Shown here: positions 12,427 to 20,130 of the stretch, one piece after another | How positions within the stretch are numbered: position 1 is the stretch's first letter | Layout: each line of letters starts with the position of its first letter | Assembly: GCF_002272245.1 (NCBI RefSeq) | Contig: NZ_NPDD01000015.1 | Span: 1 to 42,881 of the forward strand | Source of the DNA: Bacillus sp. 7884-1 | Lineage (GTDB): Bacteria > Bacillota > Bacilli > Bacillales > Cytobacillaceae | Direction: 5' to 3' | Length of the DNA: 42,881 nucleotides | The notes under the pieces: model-generated | The model's database searches: none | Told to the model about the DNA's origin: nothing | The model's input: only the letters and a program-made list of their open reading frames with translations | Program-made: the position numbers and the translations under genes

Positions 12427-14769
12427 TTGGAAGATAATATTCAACTGCACGTTGACAAGCTATTACAATATATGAGGGACGAGGCTTACAAGCCTTTGAC
12501 TGTTCAAGAGCTAGAAGAGGCTTTTGGTATTTCAGATTCTAGCGACTTTAAGGAATTTGTAAAAGCACTTGTTCAAATGGAAGAAAAGGGACTAGTCGTC
12601 CGTACTCGCAGCAACCGTTATGGCTTGCCGCAAAAAATGAACTTAATCCGCGGGAAACTAACAGGTCACGCTAAAGGATTTGCCTTTGTGATTCCCGATG
12701 AGCCTGGGATGGATGATATTTTCATTCCGCCAAATGAAACGAATACCGCGATGCACGGAGATACCGTTCTTGCCCGTATTTCATCAGAAAGCTCGGGACA
12801 GCGCAGAGAAGGCAGCGTCATTCGCATTCTTGAACGAGGGGTTCAGCAAATTGTAGGTACCTATGTAGAAAGCAAAAGCTTTGGTTTTGTTATTCCTGAT
12901 GATAAAAAGTTTGCTAGTGATATTTTTATCCCCAAATCAGCATCTAAGGGTGCGGTCGAAGGTCATAAAGTTGTCGTTAAATTAATCACCTATCCTGAAG
13001 GCAGGAAAAGTGCTGAGGGTGAAGTCATTACGGTCCTTGGCCATAAAAATGACCCAGGTGTGGATATTCTATCTGTTATTCATAAACATGGTCTGCCGAT
13101 GGCATTCCCTGATGAAGTATTAAAGCAGGCAAATGATACTCCAGATACGATTGATGAAAGCGAACTGGCCAACCGCCGCGATTTACGGAATGAAACCATT
13201 GTCACAATCGATGGTGCTGACGCAAAGGATCTTGATGATGCTGTTACCGTGACAAAGCTTGAAAATGGCAACTATAAACTTGGGGTACATATCGCAGATG
13301 TGAGCTATTATGTGAAAGAAGGAACGCCCATTGATCTTGAGGCGGAAGAACGGGCAACGAGTGTTTACTTAGTAGACAGGGTTATTCCGATGATTCCACA
13401 TCGTTTATCAAATGGTATTTGTTCACTCAATCCAAAGGTAGATCGTTTAGTACTGTCATGTAATATGGAAATCAACGACGAAGGTCAAGTTGTTAATCAT
13501 GAAATTTTTCAGAGCGTGATTAAAACAACTGAGAGAATGACTTATTTTGATGTAAATAGGATTTTAGTTGATAAAGATGAAGAAACACGGAGTCGATACG
13601 AGTCTCTTGTTCCGATGTTTGAACAAATGGAAGTGCTGGCACAAATCTTGCGCGAAAAGAGAATGAAGCGGGGAGCCATTGATTTTGATTTTAAGGAATC
13701 AAAGGTATTGGTTGATGAAGAAAGTAAACCGATAGATGTAGTGCTTCGTGAACGTTCAGTAGCAGAAAAATTAATCGAAGAGTTTATGCTGGCTGCAAAC
13801 GAAACCGTTGCAGAGCATTTCCACTGGATGGAAGTACCGTTTATTTACCGTATTCACGAGGATCCAAAAGAAGATAAGCTAAGAAGATTTTTTGAGTTTA
13901 TCACTAATTTTGGATATATTGTCAAAGGAACGGCCAATGATGTTCATCCTAGGGCTCTTCAAGAAATTATTGAAGAAGTTCAAGGCAAGCCTGAAGAGAT
14001 GGTCATTTCAACGGTTATGCTTCGTTCTATGCAACAGGCTAAATACGATCCAGAAAGTCTAGGGCACTTTGGATTATCGACTGAGTTTTATACTCATTTC
14101 ACATCACCAATTCGTCGATATCCTGATACCATCGTTCACCGCTTAATCCGGACGTATCTTATTGAAGGAAAACTTGATGAGACAACAAGGGAAAAGTGGA
14201 ATGTCAGATTGCCTGAAATTGCTCAGCATTCATCTAAGATGGAGCGTCGCGCGGTTGACGCAGAACGTGAAACGGATGAACTTAAAAAAGCTGAATACAT
14301 GGAGGACAAGATTGGTGAAGAGTATGACGGTATTATAAGCTCAGTGACCAATTTTGGAATGTTTGTCGAGCTTCCAAATACGATTGAAGGCCTCGTTCAT
14401 GTCAGCTACCTGACAGATGATTACTATCGTTTTGATGAGCGCCATTTTGCGATGATCGGCGAGCGGACAGGTAATGTATTCCGAATTGGCGATGAAATTA
14501 CCGTTAGAGTAGTAAAAGTAAATAAAGACGAACGTTCGATTGATTTTGAAGTCGTTGGCATGAAAGGAACTCGCCGCGAGCGGCCTGAGAATACGAGAGT
14601 ATTTAAAACAGGCAGTGACACGAAAAAGCCGCGCCGCAATACAACAGAAGGTCGTGGTGGTCAAAAGTCTGAAGGAACTGCCCAAGGCTCAGGTACGAGA
14701 AAGAAAAAGAAGTTTTACGATAATGTACCGAAAAATAAAAGCACTAAGCGGAAAAATAAGAAAAGATAA
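12427..14769 (+). CDS. rnr: ribonuclease R
   Basis: This 780-residue processive 3'-5' exoribonuclease degrades structured RNA and, with SmpB-tmRNA, non-stop messages. The order is an N-terminal winged-helix RNase R domain (1-70), two cold-shock domains (about 80-220), the RNB catalytic domain (about 255-580, with [14 protein letters not shown] holding the metal-binding aspartates and [11 protein letters not shown]), an S1 domain (about 630-715) and a basic low-complexity tail. The start is TTG after GAGGAGGG. It sits directly upstream of its partners smpB and ssrA. Confidence 0.97.
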   Translation: MEDNIQLHVDKLLQYMRDEAYKPLTVQELEEAFGISDSSDFKEFVKALVQMEEKGLVVRTRSNRYGLPQKMNLIRGKLTGHAKGFAFVIPDEPGMDDIFIPPNETNTAMHGDTVLARISSESSGQRREGSVIRILERGVQQIVGTYVESKSFGFVIPDDKKFASDIFIPKSASKGAVEGHKVVVKLITYPEGRKSAEGEVITVLGHKNDPGVDILSVIHKHGLPMAFPDEVLKQANDTPDTIDESELANRRDLRNETIVTIDGADAKDLDDAVTVTKLENGNYKLGVHIADVSYYVKEGTPIDLEAEERATSVYLVDRVIPMIPHRLSNGICSLNPKVDRLVLSCNMEINDEGQVVNHEIFQSVIKTTERMTYFDVNRILVDKDEETRSRYESLVPMFEQMEVLAQILREKRMKRGAIDFDFKESKVLVDEESKPIDVVLRERSVAEKLIEEFMLAANETVAEHFHWMEVPFIYRIHEDPKEDKLRRFFEFITNFGYIVKGTANDVHPRALQEIIEEVQGKPEEMVISTVMLRSMQQAKYDPESLGHFGLSTEFYTHFTSPIRRYPDTIVHRLIRTYLIEGKLDETTREKWNVRLPEIAQHSSKMERRAVDAERETDELKKAEYMEDKIGEEYDGIISSVTNFGMFVELPNTIEGLVHVSYLTDDYYRFDERHFAMIGERTGNVFRIGDEITVRVVKVNKDERSIDFEVVGMKGTRRERPENTRVFKTGSDTKKPRRNTTEGRGGQKSEGTAQGSGTRKKKKFYDNVPKNKSTKRKNKKR

Positions 14770-14774
14770 TTTTG

Positions 14775-14803
14775 GAGAGGGTCTCGTGCGAGGCTCTCTT
14801 TCA
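14775..14803 (+). terminator. hairpin after rnr
   Basis: GAGAG pairs with CTCTC and GTCTC with GAGGC, with one bulge. Only three T follow, so termination is likely partial and smpB may be reached by read-through. Confidence 0.5.
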
Positions 14804-14856
14804 ATTGTTATGAATACGGTTTTCTGCTAAAATTAACCCATAACGAGGTGAGAGAC

Positions 14857-15324
14857 ATGCCAAAAGGTATAGGGAAAGTGGTTGCGCAAAATAAAAAGGC
14901 ATACCATGATTACTTTATTGAAGAAACATACGAAGCTGGAATTGTCCTTCAAGGAACAGAAATCAAGTCCATTCGTGCTGGGAAAGTGAACTTAAAGGAT
15001 TCTTATGCTAGAATTCATAACGGTGAAATGCATTTATTAAACATGCACGTAAGTCCATATGAGCAAGGGAATCGCTTTAATCATGATCCTTTGAGACAAA
15101 GAAAGCTTTTGCTCCATAAGCGGGAAATTAACAAGCTTTTTGGAGAAACAAGAGAAGCAGGATTTGCGCTTATACCATTAAAGATTTATTTGAAAAATGG
15201 ATTTGCCAAAGTTTTGTTAGGATTAGCAAAAGGTAAAAAGAATTATGACAAACGTGAAGTCTTAAAGCAAAAAGAGGCAAAACGCGATATCGAGCGTGCT
15301 TTCCGAGATCGTCAAAAGATGTAA
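14857..15324 (+). CDS. smpB: SsrA-binding protein SmpB
   Basis: This small basic OB-fold protein (155 residues) binds the tRNA-like domain of tmRNA and delivers it to stalled ribosomes. Conserved stretches are [39 protein letters not shown], the LLLHKREI core and the basic C-terminal tail [24 protein letters not shown]. The ATG at 14857 follows GAGGTGAG; an in-frame GTG at 14848 lies inside that ribosome site. The tmRNA gene starts 147 bp downstream with its own promoter. Confidence 0.97.
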   Translation: MPKGIGKVVAQNKKAYHDYFIEETYEAGIVLQGTEIKSIRAGKVNLKDSYARIHNGEMHLLNMHVSPYEQGNRFNHDPLRQRKLLLHKREINKLFGETREAGFALIPLKIYLKNGFAKVLLGLAKGKKNYDKREVLKQKEAKRDIERAFRDRQKM

Positions 15325-15340
15325 TTACAAATACTTACAA

Positions 15341-15368
15341 TTGAAAAATGCTCGAAGTGTGTTATAAT
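15341..15368 (+). promoter_or_regulatory. ssrA promoter and leader
   Basis: TTGAAA (15341-15346) and a perfect TATAAT (15363-15368) are 16 bp apart. The transcript would carry a leader of about 95 nt with two hairpins (TGCTCAA/TTGAGCA at 15403-15423, and GCTAAAATCT with AGATTTCAGC just before the mature end) that must be removed by 5' processing. Confidence 0.82.
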
Positions 15369-15471
15369 AAGTTTGTCGCTGAGATATGCGATGAGAAACT
15401 TTTGCTCAAACTATTGTTGAGCATCCTACGCTTGCTAAAATCTTTAACTAGATTTCAGCACATTTTATAAT

Positions 15472-16110
15472 GGGGGCGCTAAGGATTCGACAGGGGTAGT
15501 TCGAGCTTAGGTTGCGAGTCGAGGGGATCGGCCTCGTTAAAACGTCAACGCCTATAACTGGCAAAACTAACAACAACCTAGCTTTCGCAGCTTAATACTG
15601 CATAGCTGTTCGCCCCTCCATCGCCTATGTGGTAGGGTAGCGGACTCACTCTAAGTAGGCTACGCCGGAGTCCACCGTCTGAGGGCGAAGGAAGAGAACA
15701 ACCAGACTAGCTGACCGGCCGCCTGTCGGCAGGCAAAATGATCAGCGAAGCGCCAATATGTCGACTACACTCGTAGAAGCTTAAGTGCCGTTATCTTTGG
15801 ACGCGGGTTCGATTAGTAATTAGTCGCCTTATGTGGTAACACATAAGTGAAAATTCGGCTTTATCGGTGAAACCTAAGTCGCTAAAATGGCGATAAGGCA
15901 ATGCCGAGCGGTATGTGGAGTAATCCAACAGCCGTGTATCGACTTATAGGCTGCCATTTCAGAATGGTAGTACTAGGATGCGAAATCCTTACCTTTAGGT
16001 AAAAATTATATTTCGCATAAGACGCCGAGGGACCTGTAAACTACGCAGGTTCAAGATATAGTCAGTGCCATGACGAAAGCATGGAAACGCACGTCCCGCC
16101 GTCTCCACCA
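15472..16110 (+). ncRNA. ssrA: transfer-messenger RNA, interrupted by a group I intron
   Basis: tmRNA rescues stalled ribosomes and tags the nascent chain for ClpXP. The mature 5' end GGGGGCG pairs with CGTCTCC before an encoded ACCA end. The tag frame opens at the GGC resume codon at 15560 and encodes GKTNNNLAFAA before TAA (15593-15595), giving the tag A-GKTNNNLAFAA. The T arm is split: the first exon ends at 15813 and the second is 16094-16110. Joined, they form a perfect 5-bp T stem GCGGG/CCCGC with loop TTCGATT and a mature RNA of 359 nt, the normal size. The insert is between T-loop nucleotides 6 and 7. Without splicing, the T arm could not form. Confidence 0.96.
15814..16093 (+). ncRNA. 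group I intron in the tmRNA T-loop
   Basis: This 280-nt insert has the hallmarks of a self-splicing group I intron. The 5' exon ends in U and the intron ends in G. P1 forms between exon/intron CGAU-UA (15810-15815) and the internal guide UA-GUCG (15821-15826), placing the required U-G wobble exactly at the 5' splice site. I can also draw P2 (TGTG/CACA, extended by CTTA/TAAG), P4 (TCGGC/GCCGA), P5 (TTATCG/CGATAA), P6 (CGG/CCG), P7 (GACT-T-ATA at 15941-15948 with TATAGTC at 16057-16063, the latter in the classic AAGATATAGTC box), P8 (ACCTG/CAGGT) and P9 (CCATG/CATGG). Two further hairpins between P7 and P8 resemble the P7.1/P7.2 insertion of subgroup IA. P3 was not assigned. No ORF lies inside. 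T-loop introns in tmRNA are known from some Firmicutes. Confidence 0.93.
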
Positions 16111-16127
16111 TACATAAGGTGGATTAC

Positions 16128-16155
16128 AAGGCTAGCAGAAATGCTAGCCTTTTTT
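16128..16155 (+). terminator. ssrA terminator
   Basis: AAGGCTAGCA pairs with TGCTAGCCTT around a GAAA loop, followed by six T. The opposite strand has no T run after the hairpin, so it does not work for the convergent endonuclease gene. Confidence 0.92.
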
Positions 16156-16561
16156 ATATACTAAAAAAGCTTTGTTCAAAAGCTAGTTTCTTCTCTAGTG
16201 ATTTCAAATTGTACTTTCCGTTTCGAGGAGTAACCTCCTCATACTTCTTAAGAATCCATTGAGCTCGGTTTCTTTTTTTATCTACTCTTAGATAAGGTGA
16301 GGTGTATCTTAGTAAGGAAATAACAGCTTCTTTATTCTTTATATTTAATGTATATGAATCCTTATGTTTATCAGGATTGTAATTCTTTTTATTATTGATT
16401 GTTCCTCCTGATAGGGACTGAATGTAAATTAATAGTTCTTTATCTGTTGAAGCAATGGATATGCAAGGACGTCGATGTTCGCGTTCATGCATTCTAGTTA
16501 ATGAAATGGATCCCTCCCCATCAATAATTCCAGCAATATATGCAGCTTCCCAACATTCCAT
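16154..16561 (-). CDS. LAGLIDADG family homing endonuclease
   Basis: This short protein (135 residues) has a single LAGLIDADG-type motif, AAYIAGIIDGEGSISL, near the N-terminus with its acidic Asp and Glu, then a basic beta-rich stretch and a C-terminal helical region. One motif implies that it acts as a homodimer, like I-CreI. GAGGAG is 8 bases before the ATG at 16561; an in-frame GTG at 16570 directly abuts that ribosome site and is rejected. It is convergent with ssrA, its stop lying in the ssrA terminator's T run, so it is adjacent to but outside the intron. The natural inference is that it cuts the intron-free ssrA T-loop and drives intron spread. The target is not proven by sequence. Confidence 0.85.
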   Translation of the reverse strand: MECWEAAYIAGIIDGEGSISLTRMHEREHRRPCISIASTDKELLIYIQSLSGGTINNKKNYNPDKHKDSYTLNIKNKEAVISLLRYTSPYLRVDKKRNRAQWILKKYEEVTPRNGKYNLKSLEKKLAFEQSFFSI

Positions 16562-16600
16562 TTGAATCACTCCTCATAAAATCCCTATCCACATTAAAGT

Positions 16601-16649
16601 AGAACGTATGTTCTTTATTTATTATAGTATTTAATGTAAAATTTTTCAA
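16601..16649 (-). promoter_or_regulatory. endonuclease promoter with LexA box
   Basis: On the minus strand TTGAAA (16644-16649) and TATAAT (16621-16626) are exactly 17 bp apart. Covering the predicted start point is AGAACATACGTTCT (16601-16614). Its core matches the B. subtilis LexA/DinR consensus GAAC-RNRY-GTTC fully; only the two outermost bases differ. This suggests repression by LexA and induction on DNA damage. Confidence 0.75.
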
Positions 16650-16658
16650 ATATTAACA

Positions 16659-16701
16659 AAAAAGCTATCCTTCATTTATAAATGAAAGGATAGCTTTTTT
16701 T
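16659..16701 (-). terminator. terminator of the CotF-like gene
   Basis: GCTATCC with GGATAGC, plus an inner TTCATTT/AATGAA stem, is flanked by A and T runs on both sides, so it can act in both directions. Confidence 0.85.
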
Positions 16702-16704
16702 AAT

Positions 16705-17385
16705 TTAATGCTGCATATTGTTGTTCATATTGTTATTTGGCATTTGCCCCATCGTTTGTCCCATAGGTTGACCCTGTGCAGTTGCGAATGCATTTCTGTA
16801 CTGATTCATGTCTGTCTCTGCAAGCTGCGGAACTTGGTAGTAGTGATGTTTATTTTGATAAATAGAGAGTTCATATCCCATTTCAATGCAATTTGGAATG
16901 GAATCAGCCAGCACACGGCGGACAACTGGATTTGTTGTTTCTAGTGCTGCCATCGTTTTCATCGAAGCGCCTGATTTGCATGAAGCCAGCATGCAGCTTG
17001 AAATGTATTCATCATTAATTTCTGATACGGATTGCCAAGGTTTCTTTGGCTGAGTTGGCTTCATCCCATAGATGAAGTCATTCCCTTGGTTCATCATATA
17101 TTTTGAAGTAGGATGGGAAGGATTTTGTCCGGTTTTCAAACATTCCACAGTGATGTTGTATTCATCCTGCATAAATTGATATTGGCGATCAAGTATATCC
17201 AGTAATTCTGGATCCTTTACATGTTGGCGTAATAACATGTATGAATTCAATGTGCCAATAGCTGCTCCTAAAACCTCATTTAAGTCAATAACCTCATGGC
17301 CTCCATGATTCAGTTGTGGAGGGACATTACCCGTATGCATATTTTGGTGCATTTGTCCTTGTTGTCCTTGCTGGTTTTGCATCAT
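16705..17385 (-). CDS. spore coat protein, CotF family
   Basis: This 226-residue protein matches the CotF/YraG-type spore coat family. Its N-terminus is Gln/His/Met-rich and low-complexity (residues 1-30), followed by a helical ferritin-like core in two segments (EVIDLNEVLGAAIGTLNSYMLLRQHVKDPEL and EINDEYISSCMLASCKSGASMKTMAALET) and an Asn/Gln/Met-rich tail. AGGAGG precedes tandem ATGs. It shows that the organism is an endospore former. A sporulation sigma promoter is expected, but I did not find one I would defend. Confidence 0.88.
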   Translation of the reverse strand: MMQNQQGQQGQMHQNMHTGNVPPQLNHGGHEVIDLNEVLGAAIGTLNSYMLLRQHVKDPELLDILDRQYQFMQDEYNITVECLKTGQNPSHPTSKYMMNQGNDFIYGMKPTQPKKPWQSVSEINDEYISSCMLASCKSGASMKTMAALETTNPVVRRVLADSIPNCIEMGYELSIYQNKHHYYQVPQLAETDMNQYRNAFATAQGQPMGQTMGQMPNNNMNNNMQH

Positions 17386-17474
17386 ATTCTTTTCCTCCTA
17401 AGTGATTGATATTTGCCATAGTTATTATGTATCAATTGACCGGAGTTATTCACATTAACATTTTGTTCAAAAGA

Positions 17475-17521
17475 TTGTAACATAAAGGTTTTAGAAATAG
17501 GATTCAATGTCAATAATGACA
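17475..17521 (+). promoter_or_regulatory. candidate promoter and operator of the encapsulin operon
   Basis: TTGTAA (17475-17480) and TAGGAT (17498-17503) are 17 bp apart, a moderate sigma-A match. Right after the -10 is the inverted repeat TGTCA-ATAA-TGACA (17508-17521), a possible operator. It is not a clean Fur box. Confidence 0.5.
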
Positions 17522-17547
17522 GGTAATGAGTATTAGGAGGTACAGCA

Positions 17548-18117
17548 GTGCAAGAAGAATTAAAGATTTTTTATCAAATATTTACAAACACCAAAGACGC
17601 AATCGAAAAATTTATGAATATGCTCGACCCGGTCATTCAAAATGCTACCGATGAACATGAGAGACTTTATTACCACCATATTTATGAAGAAGAAGAACAG
17701 CGGCTTTCCCGTTTAGTTGTCCTGATTCCGCTTATTAGTAAATTTCAACAAGTGAAGGATGAGAAAGAGTTTTCTCCAACCAACAATGAATTTAACCGAC
17801 TTTTACAGGAACTTAATCTTGAAAAATTCGGATTACATAATTTCGTCGAACACTTAGATTTGGCTCTATTTCGCTTTACAGATGAAGAGCGAAGCAGCTT
17901 GTTAAATAGCTTAAGGGAAGTTTCGTATAAGGATTATCAGCAGGTAAAACAAATATTAATTGAAATTAACAGTCGATTTGATAGCAATTATGTAGACCCA
18001 CATGCCCATCATGATGAGGATCATGACCATTTAGATCGATCAGGAACTGCAACAGTGGTTAGTCATGCTCCCCAAACTAAACAGAGAAGGGGCTTTACGG
18101 TGGGAAGCTTAATCTAA
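17548..18117 (+). CDS. IMEF encapsulin cargo protein (iron-mineralising ferritin-like)
   Basis: This 189-residue cargo matches the iron-mineralising encapsulin-associated Firmicute (IMEF) family, ferroxidase-type proteins packaged in a large shell that stores iron. The helical core (residues 1-150) contains acidic and His residues suited to iron (DEHERLYYHHIYEEEE). A His/Asp-rich linker (DPHAHHDEDHDHLD) follows, and the C-terminal peptide FTVGSLI is the encapsulin targeting signal. The start is GTG, 7 bases after AGGAGG. The shell gene is 20 bp downstream. Confidence 0.94.
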   Translation: MQEELKIFYQIFTNTKDAIEKFMNMLDPVIQNATDEHERLYYHHIYEEEEQRLSRLVVLIPLISKFQQVKDEKEFSPTNNEFNRLLQELNLEKFGLHNFVEHLDLALFRFTDEERSSLLNSLREVSYKDYQQVKQILIEINSRFDSNYVDPHAHHDEDHDHLDRSGTATVVSHAPQTKQRRGFTVGSLI

Positions 18118-18137
18118 GGAAAAGAGAGGATAAATCA

Positions 18138-18986
18138 ATGAATAAAATACAATTATATCCGGATTCACCATTATCAAACCAAGAATTTACTCAGTTGGAT
18201 CAAACCGTTATTGATGCAGCCAGAAGGCAATTGGTCGGGCGCCGCTTTATTGAACTGTACGGTCCGCTCGGAAGAGGCGTACAAAGTATCTTTAATGATA
18301 TTTTTGCAGAAAATCTAGAAGCGAAAATGGATTTTCAGGGGTCCTTCGATACAGATATCGAGACTAGTAAAAGGGTGAACTATACTATTCCTTTACTTTA
18401 TAAAGACTTCGTATTATATTGGCGTGACATAGATCAGGCAAAGGTATTAGATATCCCAATAGATTTTTCAGCAGCAGCCAATGCTGCCCGTGATGTAGCG
18501 ATACTAGAAGACCAAATGATTTTCCATGGGACTAAGGAATTTGATATTCCTGGATTAATGAATGTGCCTGGCCGTTTAACACACTTAATTGGCGAATGGT
18601 TTGAATCTGGAAATGCCTTTCAGGATATTGTCGATGCAAGGAATAAGCTGCTTGAGATGAATCACAATGGACCATTTGCACTTGTACTATCACCACAATT
18701 ATATTCACTTATCCATCGTGTCCACCGTGATACAAATGTATTAGAAATTGAACATATTCGTGAATTGGTTACCGATGGGGTGTTCCAATCTCCTGTATTA
18801 AAAGGAAAATCAGGAGTATTGGTTAATACAGGGAAAAATAATTTAGATTTGGCGATTTCAGAGGACTTTGATACAGCTTACCTGGGTGTAGAAGGGATGA
18901 ACCATCCATTCCGTGTATATGAAACTGTGGTTTTGCGAATTAAGCGACCTTCAGCCATTTGTACATTGGAAGCAATGGGTGACTAA
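18138..18986 (+). CDS. encapsulin shell protein (family 1)
   Basis: This 282-residue HK97-fold protein self-assembles into an icosahedral nanocompartment. Recognisable parts are the N-terminal helix (QLDQTVIDAARRQLVGRRFIELYGPLG, the cargo-binding side), the E-loop region, the P domain with IPGLMNVPG and the C-terminal A domain ending in RVYETVVLRIKRPSAICTLE. With an IMEF cargo the expected shell is the large T=4 type described for Quasibacillus thermotolerans. Its stop codon overlaps the ATG of the ferredoxin gene (TAATG). Confidence 0.95.
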   Translation: MNKIQLYPDSPLSNQEFTQLDQTVIDAARRQLVGRRFIELYGPLGRGVQSIFNDIFAENLEAKMDFQGSFDTDIETSKRVNYTIPLLYKDFVLYWRDIDQAKVLDIPIDFSAAANAARDVAILEDQMIFHGTKEFDIPGLMNVPGRLTHLIGEWFESGNAFQDIVDARNKLLEMNHNGPFALVLSPQLYSLIHRVHRDTNVLEIEHIRELVTDGVFQSPVLKGKSGVLVNTGKNNLDLAISEDFDTAYLGVEGMNHPFRVYETVVLRIKRPSAICTLEAMGD

Positions 18987-19330
18987 TGAATATTCGTGTA
19001 TTCACAGTTGGCTCCCTCATTCCGGGAAGACTAATTGTAAAATCAATTGTGACACCTATTGTGACTGAAAAACCTAAACCAGTTGAGATTATTGTTGAGC
19101 AAAATGGCAGCAGATATGATATTCACCCTGTAAAAGGAAAACTACTGGACGCAGCCTTGAATCAAGGAAAGCCGATTCAGTATAAATGCCGGAAAGGGAC
19201 CTGTGGGCAGTGTACAGTAAAAGTATTACAAGGGCATGGTTTATCTCAACCAAACGATAAAGAGTATACAAAGCTAAAGAATGAAGTAGAAAACGGATAT
19301 CGGTTGGCCTGCCAGGCAGAAATCCTTTAA
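18986..19330 (+). CDS. encapsulin-targeted 2Fe-2S ferredoxin
   Basis: This 114-residue protein has a plant-type 2Fe-2S ferredoxin domain (residues about 33-114) with cluster ligands Cys68, Cys73, Cys76 (CRKGTCGQC) and Cys109. Ahead of it is the extension FTVGSLIPGRLIVKS, whose FTVGSLI (residues 6-12) is identical to the C-terminal targeting peptide of the cargo. It should therefore be loaded into the shell by its N-terminus. Known IMEF loci encode such a ferredoxin, proposed to reduce and release stored iron. Translation is probably coupled to the shell gene. Confidence 0.93.
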   Translation: MNIRVFTVGSLIPGRLIVKSIVTPIVTEKPKPVEIIVEQNGSRYDIHPVKGKLLDAALNQGKPIQYKCRKGTCGQCTVKVLQGHGLSQPNDKEYTKLKNEVENGYRLACQAEIL

Positions 19331-19355
19331 ATTAGGTTATTGAAAAAGAGGAGTT

Positions 19356-19402
19356 CGCGGGATTAATTGGTATTCCCGCGGAATTATCTCAAATCCGCGC
19401 GG
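19356..19402. repeat. CGCGGGA-type intergenic repeat
   Basis: CGCGGGA (19356-19362) and TCCCGCG (19374-19380) are inverted, and a third CCGCGCGGGATAAA copy follows near 19395. No T run is attached. This looks like a small dispersed intergenic repeat. Confidence 0.5.
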
Positions 19403-19422
19403 GATAAATCAAAAATCAAATA

Positions 19423-19456
19423 AAAAACGAGGTCCTTTTTAAGGAACCTCGTTTTT
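19423..19456. terminator. shared terminator of the encapsulin operon and the convergent gene
   Basis: AACGAGGT/ACCTCGTT plus CTT/AAG form a long stem with A and T runs on both sides. Confidence 0.88.
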
Positions 19457-19457
19457 A

Positions 19458-19922
19458 TTATGCAAATTTAATGATCTTTTCTTCTACTGGGAAGGGAAGA
19501 GAGATATTGTGATTTATTAATTCTTTAACACTAATATCCTGAACGATTTTCAGTGCTTCCTTCTTAAAAGTTTGAGTAACAAACCCGGCATTTACTTCAC
19601 ATAGCTTTTGTAAATATTGCAGTGTATCACGTACCATCATTTGCTTAATATACGTATTATTTAGTTGACAAATTAACTTATGTTGTAAACCTTTAATAAC
19701 AGCAATTTGATCGACATGTGCAATAATGTTTTGCCCTTCTTCGTCAACAAAACCGATAGAAACATATTGTCCTTTAGAGATATCAACATTCGTAAACACT
19801 GGGTTAAGATAGTTTTCACCAGAAGTTAAACGGATAGAATCAGCTTCAGCTGCACCACCGATTTTTCGTTGATTCGCAATAACAGTATGAATATCCTTTA
19901 ACCCATATAGCATGTTAAACAT
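19458..19922 (-). CDS. Fur-regulated protein of unknown function
   Basis: I do not recognise this 154-residue soluble protein. It has no signal peptide or membrane helix. The first half is predicted mixed with beta strands (NPVFTNVDISKGQYVSIGFVDEEGQNIIAHVDQIAVI); the second is helical (residues 80-140) and has two cysteines (around 85 and 108) in non-cluster contexts. A GAGGGGG ribosome site precedes the ATG. Its promoter contains a near-perfect Fur box, so it should be made under iron starvation. It is convergent with the iron-storing encapsulin operon, which may point to a role in iron use. Confidence 0.85.
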   Translation of the reverse strand: MFNMLYGLKDIHTVIANQRKIGGAAEADSIRLTSGENYLNPVFTNVDISKGQYVSIGFVDEEGQNIIAHVDQIAVIKGLQHKLICQLNNTYIKQMMVRDTLQYLQKLCEVNAGFVTQTFKKEALKIVQDISVKELINHNISLPFPVEEKIIKFA

Positions 19923-19960
19923 GTTGATAATCCCCCTCTTCCGAATATGTTTATAGAATC

Positions 19961-19989
19961 ATCTTACCGATAATGAGAATCATTGTCAA
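19961..19989 (-). promoter_or_regulatory. promoter with Fur box
   Basis: On the minus strand TTGACA (19984-19989) and TAAGAT (19961-19966) are 17 bp apart. GATAATGAGAATCATTGTC (19969-19987) matches 17 of 19 bases of the Fur consensus and fills the spacer. Confidence 0.92.
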
Positions 19990-20093
19990 TGTAATTTATT
20001 GTCTAATTATGACGACATTTGAAATCTAATTTATGGAAATTCAAATTGATAGTGAAAGTGTGTAGTTAAACATCGGATGCTCGCGAAAATTAA

Positions 20094-20128
20094 AAAGGCG
20101 ACGGATCTCTATTGAGATTCGCCGCCTT
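20094..20128 (-). terminator. terminator of the VWA gene
   Basis: AAAGGCG pairs with CGCCTTT and GGATCTC with GAGATTC; T follows on the minus strand. Confidence 0.85.
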
Positions 20129-20130
20129 TC

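Noticed and set aside
15472..16110. A broken or pseudogene tmRNA
   Set aside because: The insert has group I intron features and the joined exons give an intact T arm, acceptor stem and tag frame.
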